Shown here: piece after piece, positions 9,895 through 21,289 of the stretch
How positions within the stretch are numbered: position 1 is the first letter of the stretch
Layout: every line of letters starts with the position of its first letter
From: Plecoglossus altivelis
Taxonomy: Eukaryota; Chordata; Actinopteri; Osmeriformes; Plecoglossidae
Assembly (NCBI GenBank): GCA_036571765.1
Contig: BROE01000001.1
Span: 496,001 to 560,000, forward strand
Direction of reading: 5' to 3'
Length of the DNA stretch: 64,000 nucleotides
Translations under genes and position numbers: made by a program
The notes under the pieces: model-generated
Told to the model about the DNA's origin: nothing
Databases searched by the model: none
The model's input: only the letters and a program-made list of their open reading frames with translations

Positions 9895-11089
9895 ATGGGC
9901 AATTGTCTCAAGTCGCCGACGTCGGACGATATTTCTTTGCTTCACGAATCCCAGTCAGACAGAGCAAGTTATGGTGACGGGACAGACCCAGACACGGAAC
10001 CACCTCCACCATATCAGGTTAGACTTGAGCTAACTTTAAAGTTCATGAATTGGTACTAAAACAACGTTTACTGGGCGGAATTTCTAAACAAATAAAGTCG
10101 CATTATAATTAGTTGAATCACATTATCTAAGTAATGATAGACCAAAGTATAAGAAAGTATAAGAAGTACAAGAAAATAGATCTAATTATTTGTAAGTTCC
10201 ATGCTTGTGACCCAGGCCTAAATCTCATCGCTGAACTGGCTATTTTATAGAGGTAGGGTTAAAAAAGAAAAAAAATTATTCCAGTTTTTCTTTGACATTT
10301 TCAAAGGAAGCATATAAGTCTTAGTCAACCTTCAACAAGAACCCTATATCCACGCAAAGAGGAAACAAGCTCAGCACGTTTTTTGGCCAAACTGCCTTTC
10401 AGCTTCACAAATGTCCTACAGGCTTACCAAGAATGTCCAGACAGAGCATTTTAGTCAACAGGTCCATGTAAACTATAGATGCTTTTTCCATGATACAGGT
10501 CAGAATGCTTGCATTGCATTTTTCTTGCAGTTGGTGTGCATTGGAATGAGTGCTATGTAGACTGTAGTTACTGTATGATGATGTTGCCACTCCCAAGTCT
10601 TCCCTGTTCTTGCCATTGGTTTGTCTAGTGCTGTGTTGTAGCTATAATGTACTGAGGCTTCCCTCTTGATCCAGGAACAGGCCCACATACCCATGTACCA
10701 CCCTACGCCCAGCCAGGCCCGCCTGGCCACCCAGCTGACAGAGGAGGAGCAGGTTCGTATAGCCCAGCGCATCGGCCTCATCCAGCACCTCCCCAAGGGT
10801 GTGTATGACGGTGGCCGTGATGGTTCGGAGAAGAAGATCAGAGAGTAAGCCTACCATGAGCTGAGGGCCAGGTCCATCACCATCATGCTCATTTCTAACC
10901 ATGGCCCCTCTCTGCAGGTGTGTGATCTGTATGATGGACTTTGTGTACGGGGACCCCATCCGGTTCCTGCCCTGCATGCACATATACCACGTGGACTGTA
11001 TAGACGACTGGCTGATGCGCTCCTTCACCTGCCCCTCCTGCATGGAGCCTGTGGACGCTGCCCTGCTCTCCACCTACGAGACCAACTGA
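9895..11089 (+). CDS. rnf11: RING finger protein 11 (E3 ubiquitin ligase/adaptor), complete
   Basis: RNF11 is a small membrane-anchored RING-H2 protein that binds HECT ligases of the NEDD4 family and takes part in the A20 ubiquitin-editing complex and endosomal sorting. Exons 9895-10017, 10675-10844 and 10918-11089 join in phase to 154 residues, the length of human RNF11. Visible are the N-terminal MGNCLKS (myristoylation/palmitoylation signal), a PPPPY motif at about residues 37-41 for WW domains, and a RING-H2 at about 99-140. The RING begins CVICMMDF, continues CMHIYHVDCIDDW and closes with CPSC. The protein ends STYETN and is nearly identical to the human protein from the second exon on. 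It converges on rpe65a. Which teleost paralogue (a or b) it is cannot be told. Confidence 0.97.
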
Positions 11090-12870
11090 ACCTACGTCAG
11101 CCTCCAGCCCCCCAGCCCACCATCCCTTCCCCACCCCACCACAAACTAAAAGGCCACCTTAAGAAAAACACTTTGTCAGAAACAATACTTCAGTCAAACA
11201 CACATAAATCCATACAGCCTTGCCTGCTCCTTCCACCCTCTCACCTCACACGAACAGTGTGAGAAGTAGCATGTTGTTGAGGCATTGACCAGATGAGAGA
11301 CATGTGTTAACACTCGTGATGCAGAATATGCTGGCTCATCGAACAGCATGAACTGGCTGCTGTAGAGAAGGCCAGCCTAAGTCGAGTCTCCATAAGACAG
11401 TTGCCTGTTTAGGTCATACACGCATGCATGTGTGTGACTTGTGTGTTTGTGTTGTCATCATGGATGGGGGCGTGTTCTGGAAAGTTCACAAGACTGGATA
11501 AGCTTATTGTTGATGAACGGTTGTTGGAGTTTTGTGTGTTGGGATGCAGTTCCGCTTGAGCCGGTCTCAGTGGGGTTTTTGTCAGTCGTAAGGATTAGTG
11601 ATCACACAATTAGTAGGTGTAAATGAAATACTTGTCCACCTTCTGTATTTGGTAGTAGGGAGGTCCTGTCAGATTTCAGAAATATCAACGAGACCAAGTG
11701 CATACTCCTGATCTAAAATAATTTCCCCCAAAAGGCCTACATGGTGGATATGTAGGTAAGCAGACTGAGTATCCTATGTTCATTTATACATCTGTGTACA
11801 GTATAAAGAATTACTACTTAATATCCTGCAAATCAACAAAAACTAAAAATATTTGCATATTGCGGAAAACGGTCAATGCCCGTCCTTCCTTGTGTCTAAA
11901 TGGGAGGTATAAGTATTTATACATTTAGATTAACATTTCTCTATTACGTTTTTATGTTAGACCACAATGGCTTCACTGCTAGTCCAAATGACCAGAAAAA
12001 AATTTAAGAGGTTTATAGCACTGTGTACTTTTGATAAGTTAAACATAGGTGGCGTGGAATAGCTGTCAACCAATTGTAAAGGGCTCATTGTGCATGGTCA
12101 GTAAGATCAGTCTAAAGTAAGGAATGCTTGCAAAGATAATTATCTGATCCAGTGATTTGCACTTTACTTATAGGGCACCAACGGAAAACATTATATTAAA
12201 ATATAAAACTATAACCTTGCACTATCAGTATATTTTCTTGTTTTTTTCCGCAATGAAGAAATGACAGAACACTTGATGCTTTTGTTAGTGCTACTATTGG
12301 TCACCTACCACATTGAAGTAAGCCTGAACACCTGTACTCATGAGTTGTGCGATTCACTCGTGTGATTTCGTGTTGTTTCGCTTTGTGAAGCCATGTGTGA
12401 ATGTTAGGAAAGGGACAGAAGTTGGAGAAGACCCCAATTTAGATGCAGAGAAATGGGATCTGATCTGTTCACAAGCAGAACCCCCTTCCAATCATTACCA
12501 TGTTGGTATGTTTAGAAAGAGACTCTACAGTCACATCTTTGTTTGCCTTTTTGTAATATGATGCAATTATTTCCATTTGAAGTGTTGCTGTGTTAGTAGT
12601 GGTACCTTCTTTGTATAATGCTATGTTAGATTGTGTGATACCATTGTGTAATGTGTCTGAGACACCAACCTTCACTATTAGTGTACACTGGTGATTCTGT
12701 GTTTGCAAACCTCTGTTCTGTCAGTTTCAGAGTGAGAGATGTTTCTCTTGAAAGTGTGATATACGTTGAAGATTACACTTTTTCATTTAGTATTTTTAGT
12801 TTGGAGAGTTTTTCTCTGCATTTCAGTTCTGCAGGATACTAAAAATAAATGTTATCTCCTGTAATCTTTG
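11090..12870 (+). other. rnf11: rnf11 3' UTR (probable)
   Basis: Non-coding, increasingly AT-rich. AATAAA at 12844-12849 is a good candidate poly(A) signal, with another at 12961-12966. RNF11 has a long 3' UTR in other vertebrates. Bases 12871-13690 show nothing recognisable. Confidence 0.55.
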
Positions 12871-13689
12871 TTTTTTGGGGGCTAGCTAGCCCTCATGTTA
12901 AGAAAACCAATAAACAACAAAGCACACTTTGGTCATCCTTGTCTCTGTTTCCATGTCTATAATAAAGTATATGGTAATGTAAGTATATGAACAACCTTAA
13001 ACCTTCAAAATAGCTATTTGTGTACATGTGCATCTCACAAGTGATCAAATATACTTTTTCCTTTAGGACAATGAAAACAAGTACTTTAGATAATGCCATA
13101 AGCTGAACCTCACATTTCCATTACTAGTGTAGAAACATTTGTTGGTCAGAACCAATGCAGTACCATTGGTTGGTCAGAAGAGGTTAGTCTGAATCTGATC
13201 ACCTTGCATTCTGGGTCATAGGACTATCACAGTGCAGAATACTGCAGTGCAGGGTTGGTATGGTATTAGCAGTCTTTAAGACAAAGGCCATGCAGTGTGC
13301 ACATCAAGATTTTAAAGGACTCACGGTGATGTCATTGTCATTGCTGAAACGTCTCAACAAGCTTGTTGGTTCTTTTACTTGTGCAATTAGCCGCTGGCCC
13401 GCGTAATCAGCTTAAAATGTCACCTGCTTGGTTAGCAAGATTATGATTAAGAAACTTCTGAAGGGAATTAATTGCAAAACATTGTTCCTAGGGGCCTAAA
13501 AGGCCTCTAAATGTACAAAGGGCTCCCCCTATTTAGGTGGAAATATAATCAGATTTTCTATTGTGAAACAAATCTACGTGACCATCTAAAAAAGTTTTTA
13601 TCACCATGAGAAAGTGTGTACTTGTATTAGTAATTATTCAAATCTTGATTGCATCTGCATAACAGACGAAAAAAACTTTCAATATAAAG

Positions 13690-14071
13690 GGTATTGTGTT
13701 GATTCTATGTTTTTATTATTCTGTACTAAACAGCACAGCATGTGAACCCATGCACTAATTTCCATGAATAGCACGTTGTTCGGGCTATGATTGAAGCATT
13801 GTTGCTGTTTTTAACACAGTAGGGTCACTAAGAAATCACAAGGAAACCAAAGACCTTTTAAAGCAGGCTTCATTTAAACAATATAGCTTGTGGCATTAAT
13901 GCACTCTTTATGCCTCGTTTCACCTATCCTGATCCTGTGAGTCCAGATCCTCATTCACTTGTTTTTGTTTTGTTTTGGTTTTTTTGCAAGCTCGGTGCTC
14001 CGACTGCCCTGGTTTGACTACATTTTCACTCTGAGAATAGCCAGGTTTCCTGTCGCTTTCACAGTACACTT
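13690..14071 (-). other. rpe65a: rpe65a 3' UTR (probable)
   Basis: On the minus strand the sequence after the rpe65a stop runs to an AATAAA at about 13712-13717. The exact end is inferred. Confidence 0.45.
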
Positions 14072-17000
14072 CTATGGTTTGTACATTCCGTGGAAGGTAA
14101 CAGGCATGCTGCACTCCACCTCTGCCCTGGCGATCTCTGACAGGTCCTTGGCATTGAGAATCAGCATGTACCCTGGTCTGGCAGCGCCAGGGGCCACAAC
14201 AATGGTCAGCAGGACACCTGTGAGAATAATATTAGCCTTGGGTCAGAAATCTACACTGCGGTACCTAGAAGCAGTCAATAGCAACAGTCTAAATCCACAG
14301 CAGTATCTAGCAGCAGTATTTAGTAGTAATTTTTAGCTGCAGTCTCTAGCAGTAGAATTTTAGCAGCAGTATCTCGAACTTTAGCAGCAGTATCTCGCAG
14401 CAGTTTTTAGTAGCAGTATCTAGCTGTGGGTTTTAGCAGTAGTACTTATCAGCAGTATCTAGCAGCTGTATTTATCAACAGTCTTTAGCAGTAGTATCTA
14501 GCAGCAGTCTCCAGCAGCAGTAACTAGCAGCAGTAGGGCATACCGTCATCCTCATCCACAGCGTCTGGGTTGGGAACAAACAAGGGCTCGGAGGGGTAAG
14601 AGTCGGGCTCCTGCCACACCCAGGTCTCCTTGGTCTTAACGTTCAGCTTGCAGATCTGCAAGCAGGAAAAACCTTAGGTCTCCAAGGCCTGACAACCGAA
14701 ACCAAGGACTTGGTTCTTTCTCTTGATCACACCCTAGCTTACCCTGTCAGGGATGAAGTGGTTGAGGCCCAGTGCATAGGCATAGGAGTAATTCTTTCCA
14801 CCATACTTCCCATAGTTGATCTGCGGAAACTCAAAGGCTACCAGAAGATATAGAAACAGTCATCTCAAATACCTGCAAATACCATCATGAAACACTACCA
14901 CCAGGTTTAATACAACAGGTAGTGATGGGAACACAACTCATTTTGTGGAAACGGATGAGTTTAGTGTGTCATTACCTTGGCGAGGCCCAGAAAACAGAAC
15001 CTCCGGCTCCAGCCAGATGGTGCCGTCAGAGCGCATCACTGCTGTGGCCGTGGTGTACGGCAGACTGATGAGGTTCTTCCCCTGCTCCTCCTGCCAGAGT
15101 GCATGTGTGTGTGAAGAATGCACGTATGTGTGAGTGTACGTGTGTGTGAGTGCATGTGTGTGTGAAGAGGAGAGCATCATCAGGGGTCGTTGTGGACGAT
15201 TCTTGGGTGTTCCTGAGGTGTCAACCTTACCTTGTGAATGTCAAGTGGGATGACGTATCTGCGCACCTCAGGCTGAGGCGCCATCATGGCCGCCTTCTTC
15301 ACCTCGTCCCAATTGGCTCTCAGATTAGATAGCCACAGGTAGTTGTACACAAACTCAAACCTGCAGAGCGTTAGAAACAAAGGTATGTTGTGTTTTTGTG
15401 AATCAAATCAATGTACACTGTTTATCTATGTACTTGTTTCATGAAAGTCAATGAGAAGTTGCATACTTCCTCCGCTTACCCTTTCCATGTGCACAAGTCA
15501 AAAACGATGAAGCCTTGGTCCTCATAAGTGTTGATGTGATGGAAGACGTTGATGGCAGCTCCCCTGAATTTATGATCAATGTACTCTCCAGGGTTTTTCT
15601 TAGCAATGTGAAACCATGTCTGAAAGATTTAGCAAACGTTAAAGAGCAAACATTTAATTGCATGATAGTTACGCTATGCAATGTATTATGAGCATTCATA
15701 TATGTTGCCATCTATCTATTGTCAAATTTTGCAACTGTGAAGCTCCCTGAAACTTATAGAACAACTGTTTGAGATGTAGATTTTTAGCATCACACAAATG
15801 TTTGAGGTGAAAATATGTGTCGCAAGGAAAACAAATCAAAGCACAGTCGTAACTAGATTATTTACATGCATGGATGGATGCCAACTGTGCTAACCCAAAC
15901 CCAATATCCTCCACAGTGGAGATGAAATAGCTGGGTCTCAGATTACACATTAAACCATTGTGCTTACCCCAAGGCTCTCATTGGACTCAAAGCAGTCCAT
16001 GTAGTTGGAGCCACGAATACTCCAGGCACTTAGGAACTTGAGCAGGTTGATTTTCACAGGCGTCTCCACAAAGACAAAGTAGTTGTCCGACATGCCAAAG
16101 CTGAAAGAAACACAGAACGTTCATCACACAGCAACCTTGAGCAGACAGATTCTTGTGAACATCTACCGCTGTATGGTTGAACATGTCCTGACCAGAGGCA
16201 TCACAGCGTGGTACAGTTACCCCACCCTCAGGACAGGAAGGCTCTACTAAGCGGTGCTGAAGGTCATCAGTGCAGACCTAGCGGCCTCCAGTGGCCTCTT
16301 CAGCCCACGATGTGGCCGCAGTGCCACGAGTTCCCCCACCTGTCAAGTAGCCCACCGCCTACTAGAGACAGACTCTAGATGGAGAACCAACCGGACGATA
16401 ACAAACTGGCTCCACGACAGCTTCTTCCACTAGACGCTGCGCATAGTCAAAAATCAACTGTCCATTGGTCACCATTGTTCAGACTAAACCCCCAGACAAC
16501 GGACAACCCCTACCCTCTCACCTCTTCCCCTTCTCACCTCTTCCCCTCTGCCCCCTGTCCCCATTCCCCCTTCCCCCTGTTTCTTGTCGATAAGTATAGT
16601 AGCTCATATAGGTTGGGAATGATTTCATTGGGTTTAGATTATTTGTTAGCAGTTTCGATAGGGTGCTAGGGGTTCAAGAGGAACTGGAACAAAGAATGCC
16701 ATTGTGTCTGCACTTGACTTTTAATGGCATTAAACTTGAAACTTGAGGAGCCACAAACTGTACCTGTGCACATAGGAGGGCTTGAACCTCTCAGCACTGG
16801 GAAACTGTACCACCACCTTGGACTTCTCAATGCAGTCAGACTTGTCTGAGGAAATATTCACAATCAGGGAACAGGTTAGCAACCTTGTTGCCCCAGAGAA
16901 TTCCACCCCAAATTTGGAGTTAAAAGACAACCCACCTGGCTGTGTAGGGGGCATTCGGACAATGTTGTAGGCCAGAGAAGCTCCTTTGCCCATGCAGTTG

Positions 17001-18474
17001 CCTATGTTGTACACTGTTCCATCTCTTTCAATGTGTGGGTGGGCTGTCACTCCATTGATGTTAACATAGTTACACAAGTCCACCTGTGTATGGTAGGAAG
17101 GATGACAAGTGAACCAGCTGGCCAGATGACTTACCGACGAACGGGCCCTTTACAATATGCCAATATCGCCAAATGTCAACAGGTTATTGAATGATACAGG
17201 AAGGGCATCTATACATGTATCATGCAGTGAATTACATGCTCAGTCTTCCATCTCATGATAGAACGTCATCAAAATAAAAGAACATAAGCTAAGTGCATTT
17301 TTTTTTTGAAGTTGGGGTGAAGGGTGAATGGAGATTAAATCCGAATAAGAGAGTAAAGCAATATGAGATCAGTATCTCTCTTTGGGTAACAGGGCATTAC
17401 CTTCTTCAGGGTTTCCAAGGTGTCAGTGTTGACTTTAGTGATGTAATTTGTTTCAGTGACAGCATAGTAATCTTCGCCAATGGGGTAAACGTTCACCAGG
17501 CAATTGTCTGTCACCTCAACACCCTTAAAGTAAGAGAAAAACCTGCACAGAAAAGAAAACATGCATATTCAAAAATGTATATCAGCTGAGAATCGTAACT
17601 TAAGGAATTAAATGAGCAAATATAGTGTGCGTTTGACCATTACAATAGAAAATAACAAAATGACTAAACCAACATGTGACAAACCTGGAAAAAATGTTTT
17701 TGCAGGGATCTGGATAAGCGAACGTTCCAAACTCAGTGATCACAACACGCTTCTCTGCAATAGCCCTCACATAGGCATCAGTTTTTACAAACCTAAGAGA
17801 AAGATCAAGACAAGTTATTACCGTGTATTAAATAACAAGCTATAAATAAGATGAGAAGGTGTAAGTTGTAAGTCAGTGGAATCATTCTATGAAAACAGAG
17901 AGTAGACAAAATATGCATGATTTACAAATCAAATTTAAGTATTCATAACACGCCACCAACATGTCGAGTCACTGTCTAATGAAGTGTCCAAACATGAAAT
18001 GTCTACTTACTTGCGGAAGTAGGTGACCTGCCCATTCTTGAAGTCGAATTTATGCATCAAGGCTTGGCCATCAAAGAGGTGGTAGAATGGCTCATCTGCT
18101 ACCTCAAACAGGCCAGGGCCCAGACGCAGGAGACTCCCCTTCAGAAATGAAGGAATACGACCTGCACATGCCCACGAATCTGCCTTTAGCTGTCCCACAG
18201 TCCCTCAACTAATTTCAGATAACCTTTTTTATTTTTAGAAATTGCATGTGTTATGAGACATGAACCTTCACATGATATTATATAAGTGTGCATCAACAGA
18301 CCTGTAACTGTGGCAGGGATAGGCTCAGACAGGTCCTCGCATGTCTCAAAGATCTTCTTATAGCTACCAGCAGGGTGTTCGAATCTGCAGCCACATTGTA
18401 AACAATCAGTTCAGCACTCAAAACAGTCAGATCAGAATAATTCAGAAAAAAACAAACATTTACCGGCTGACCAT
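14072..18474 (-). CDS. rpe65a: Retinoid isomerohydrolase RPE65a, complete
   Basis: RPE65 is the iron(II)-dependent enzyme that converts all-trans-retinyl ester to 11-cis-retinol in the visual cycle, at smooth ER membranes of the retinal pigment epithelium. Fourteen coding exons on the minus strand: 18464-18474, 18302-18384, 18011-18161, 17685-17792, 17401-17542, 16936-17083, 16764-16845, 15968-16100, 15480-15619, 15231-15360, 14976-15090, 14743-14837, 14544-14655, 14072-14217. They sum to 1596 bases, 531 residues, my remembered length of zebrafish Rpe65a. The four iron-binding histidines sit in TAHPHIERDG, PSYVHS, FHHINTYED and TFHGMYKP. The first exon supplies only MVSR plus two bases. Residue 106 is Phe where human RPE65 has Cys, while Cys112 is kept. 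The N-terminus and KNIFSRFFSYFKGVEVTDN favour rpe65a over the rpe65b/c isomerases of Muller glia, but not conclusively. Confidence 0.95.
14262..14537. repeat. AGCAGTATCT-type degenerate tandem repeat in rpe65a intron 13
   Basis: Many variants of TAGCAGCAGTATCTAGCAGC over about 275 bases fill most of the intron and stop only a few bases from the donor of exon 13 (exon edge at 14544). Confidence 0.85.
16160..16747 (+). mobile_element. LINE 3' remnant (L2/CR1-type) in rpe65a intron 7
   Basis: On the plus strand, opposite to rpe65a, degraded coding sequence reads LTRGITAWYSYPTLRTGRLY and, further on, RTNRTITNWLHDSFFH, both interrupted by stops. A C-rich 3' UTR follows, and the copy ends with GGCATTAAACTTGAAACTTG at about 16746. 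The layout (RT C-terminus, UTR, TTGAA-rich tail) parallels the element at 6.7-8.4 kb, but the UTRs differ, so it is another family. Confidence 0.7.
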
Positions 18475-21289
18475 ACTTCCTCCTTGTTGCTGTGGCAACC
18501 AAATAAATGTTGGTTCCCTGCAATAAATTCAGAACTGGGAGACTTGTACAACTGAATATCTTTGGGGCGTTTATATTTGTAGCCTGTTCTGAGTCACTGC
18601 CTAAGGGAATTTAAAACCTTTCCATCAGCCAATCATCTCACATCGTGAACAAGAATTCCATTGTAGCAATATCCTCATCTGATTGACACGATTTCCAACC
18701 TCTGTGAAAACAGGTTTATTACGGGTGTTACACAAATAAGAACTTTGTCTGGCCTATATGTTGTAATATCTCAACTTAAAAATCTAGGTAAGCATCAACA
18801 CAAAAATGCCATCAATCGTCAGATTTTGTACAAAGCATGTTGATTTGTATAACGCGAATCTACAGTAAGGAAGATGTAAATCTTCCTTAATATATAACGA
18901 CATTTATACTTACTAATAAATATATTTATACTCTAATAGAAAGCAAAGACTTGCGATCCTTTAAAAACTAAATGAATTGCTCTCAAGTGTTAATCTAAAA
19001 TCAGGACAGGGTTTTAAATTTATAATATTCAATTCAATTTATTTTTGTAACGCTCAAAATCACAACAACAGTTGCCTCGAAGGGCGACAATAAAAATGCA
19101 TTCATTTACATTTCTAATATGGAACACAATCCAGATCAAATATGTGAAATGTTTCCAATGTTACTTTAATATGGGAGGTAATTTGAAGTTTTTGATACGT
19201 GAGCATTCTTTAATCCAAGTGCCAAGGGTTCCTTTGTCAATGTAATGCAACCATAATCCAGGTTGAGATTACTCTGGACATGGTCAGAGGACAGAAAAAC
19301 TATTGTTTCTCCCTCCCTTGGGAAAAAGTCAAGGAAAATGTGTTAACAAAAAGTGCGTAATTTCCTATGGTCTACTGGGCTCCGCTAATTACAATGACAA
19401 AGGTCTTTGCAGACCTACTGTAGTTGTGTTGAAATCAAACCCCTCTGAGTCTTGTCTACTGGAGGGTTTTAACAATGCGTAATCATGTGATTACGGATTT
19501 GATCTGAAAGTTATCGTGTTTATTAATATTGAGAGTTCATTTTTCATAAAAAAGTTCAGAAGCTATTCGTCATAAAGGGTTAAATTCTGTCCATGAAGGA
19601 CCTATTTGCCTAAATCACATGACATTACTTGACACATAACGACGGGAGTTAAAATAGGGGCGTCGGTTAGACCCTTTATACTGGGAACCTGCCTTACTAT
19701 TGATGTGTGGTGCCCCAATAAAATCTAAAGATTGAGTTCGAACAATTTACTTTATTAGTCAGTACATTTATTGATCATATTATTTTGACTGAAACATAAC
19801 TATATTAAATGAACCTCAAAAAACTATTTGCGCTCAAATTAATGTGGAAAACTGTACGCTCGCGTTAACGATTGACGTGGCTTCCAGGCTTGAAACTTGC
19901 CGCTCCAAAGTGTTGTATCGTGGGTTAAACAAGATTTGTTTCTCATTGTGCAAAGCAAACTAGGAACAACAAAATGATATGAATGCTTGTGCCCCAGCAC
20001 TGCTTTATGTCTAACAACGCCACTGAGTTAGAACCAAACTTTCAGGTAATATTTTAATGGACATCAGGATAAATTGGCAAGACATTTTTTCTTATAAATG
20101 CAGATTTCTTTGCCTGAAAAATAGTTTGTTTTGTAACAAATGCAAGTATAAAAAACGTTTTGTAATCTAACACAAGTGCTACGTCATCATCAGTCTGAGA
20201 ATATAAAGCCTATTGTTGAAACACACACACACAAGTTGGCCCGACACAGCATTCTTGAAAAGCTTAATATAAACCACTCATGGTTTAAATTGGCGAAGAA
20301 CACAATAAATGATTGGAGCACAGTACAATACACGTACTATACTACTGCAATACAAGTAATATGCGTATTATAGCAGGGCAACCGAGTCCATGACTCCAAC
20401 TTGAGGTATTGGTCACACAGATTACACTTTTATCTACATATATAAGCATCTCTGCCGGCAGATTCCAAAATCTAATGACCAGTGGTTAGACTCGGTTGGA
20501 GCCCGTATAAACCAGTGTTTTCCCTGAATCTAGTGGTTCTCCTCACCGCTCAGGGAATTGGATGTTGAAGAGACAACCACTAGGTCGCAGGCAGGAGCAT
20601 TATGCAGAACCTGGCACAGCTTTTATGAAGGAATGAATACAACACAAATAGAAGAGGTTAGTTTTGGTTTAAATCAAACAGAATAGAGATGTAATGCTGT
20701 ACAATGTTTTCCCCCGTTTTAATATGAATCTGCACACACGGACAGTTAATATGTTTTAATTGCCTTCACAACTGTTTTATTTAATCATTTAGGTAAATCC
20801 TGTTTAAACATCTTTTTTTCAAGACCAAAAATTTTCCAACTGTCCCTCCTTAAATGCTGCACAGAGAAACAACGTGTGGCTTCAAACAAAAAAATACAAA
20901 TAAACAAACACTTTGCTGACTTCTTGCAGGCCCTGACTCCAGATGAAAACTGAAAATTCCCAATTAAATCTTATCCAAATTGGATTCATATATATATATA
21001 TATACTTTTTTTTTAACAAACAACCGTTACATTTTCTCAATTCAAATCAATAAAGTATTTCAGATTCGGCACAATAAATAATCCCCTCCTAACCTACTGC
21101 GCATGCTCGTTGATTGTTGACGTAATGCTAGCAAGCTAGGTTTTGTGCTAACAAGTCAGTCCCGAGAGCTGTGTTTATAGCAAGATAGCCAACTAGTCAT
21201 TGTTGGGAACTAACTGCGTCGAGTTTCGAATAATCCGTCTATTAAATACATTTAGCCTTTGCTTACTTTTAACGTTTTTATTCGGAAGA
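18475..21289. other. Divergent intergenic region between rpe65a and srsf11
   Basis: Holds the promoters of rpe65a (left, minus) and srsf11 (right, plus). I cannot place a transcription start by eye. The part before 20.9 kb is AT-rich and contains one repeat fragment near 19.05 kb; around 21.1 kb it becomes less AT-rich, as expected near the srsf11 start. An in-frame extension upstream of the srsf11 ATG exists but looks like 5' UTR. Confidence 0.5.
19026..19095. repeat. Dispersed repeat fragment
   Basis: ATTCAATTCAATTTATTTTTGTAACG followed by AAATCACAACAACAGTTGCC resembles the widespread fish repeat whose consensus carries TTTATTTATATAGCGCC and AAATCACAACA. It is a short, diverged piece of unknown class. 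Confidence 0.55.

Noticed and set aside
21200..21289. In-frame upstream ATG of srsf11 adding 30 residues
   Set aside because: The extension is hydrophobic and unlike SR proteins; the ATG at 21290 fits the short N-terminus of fish orthologues.
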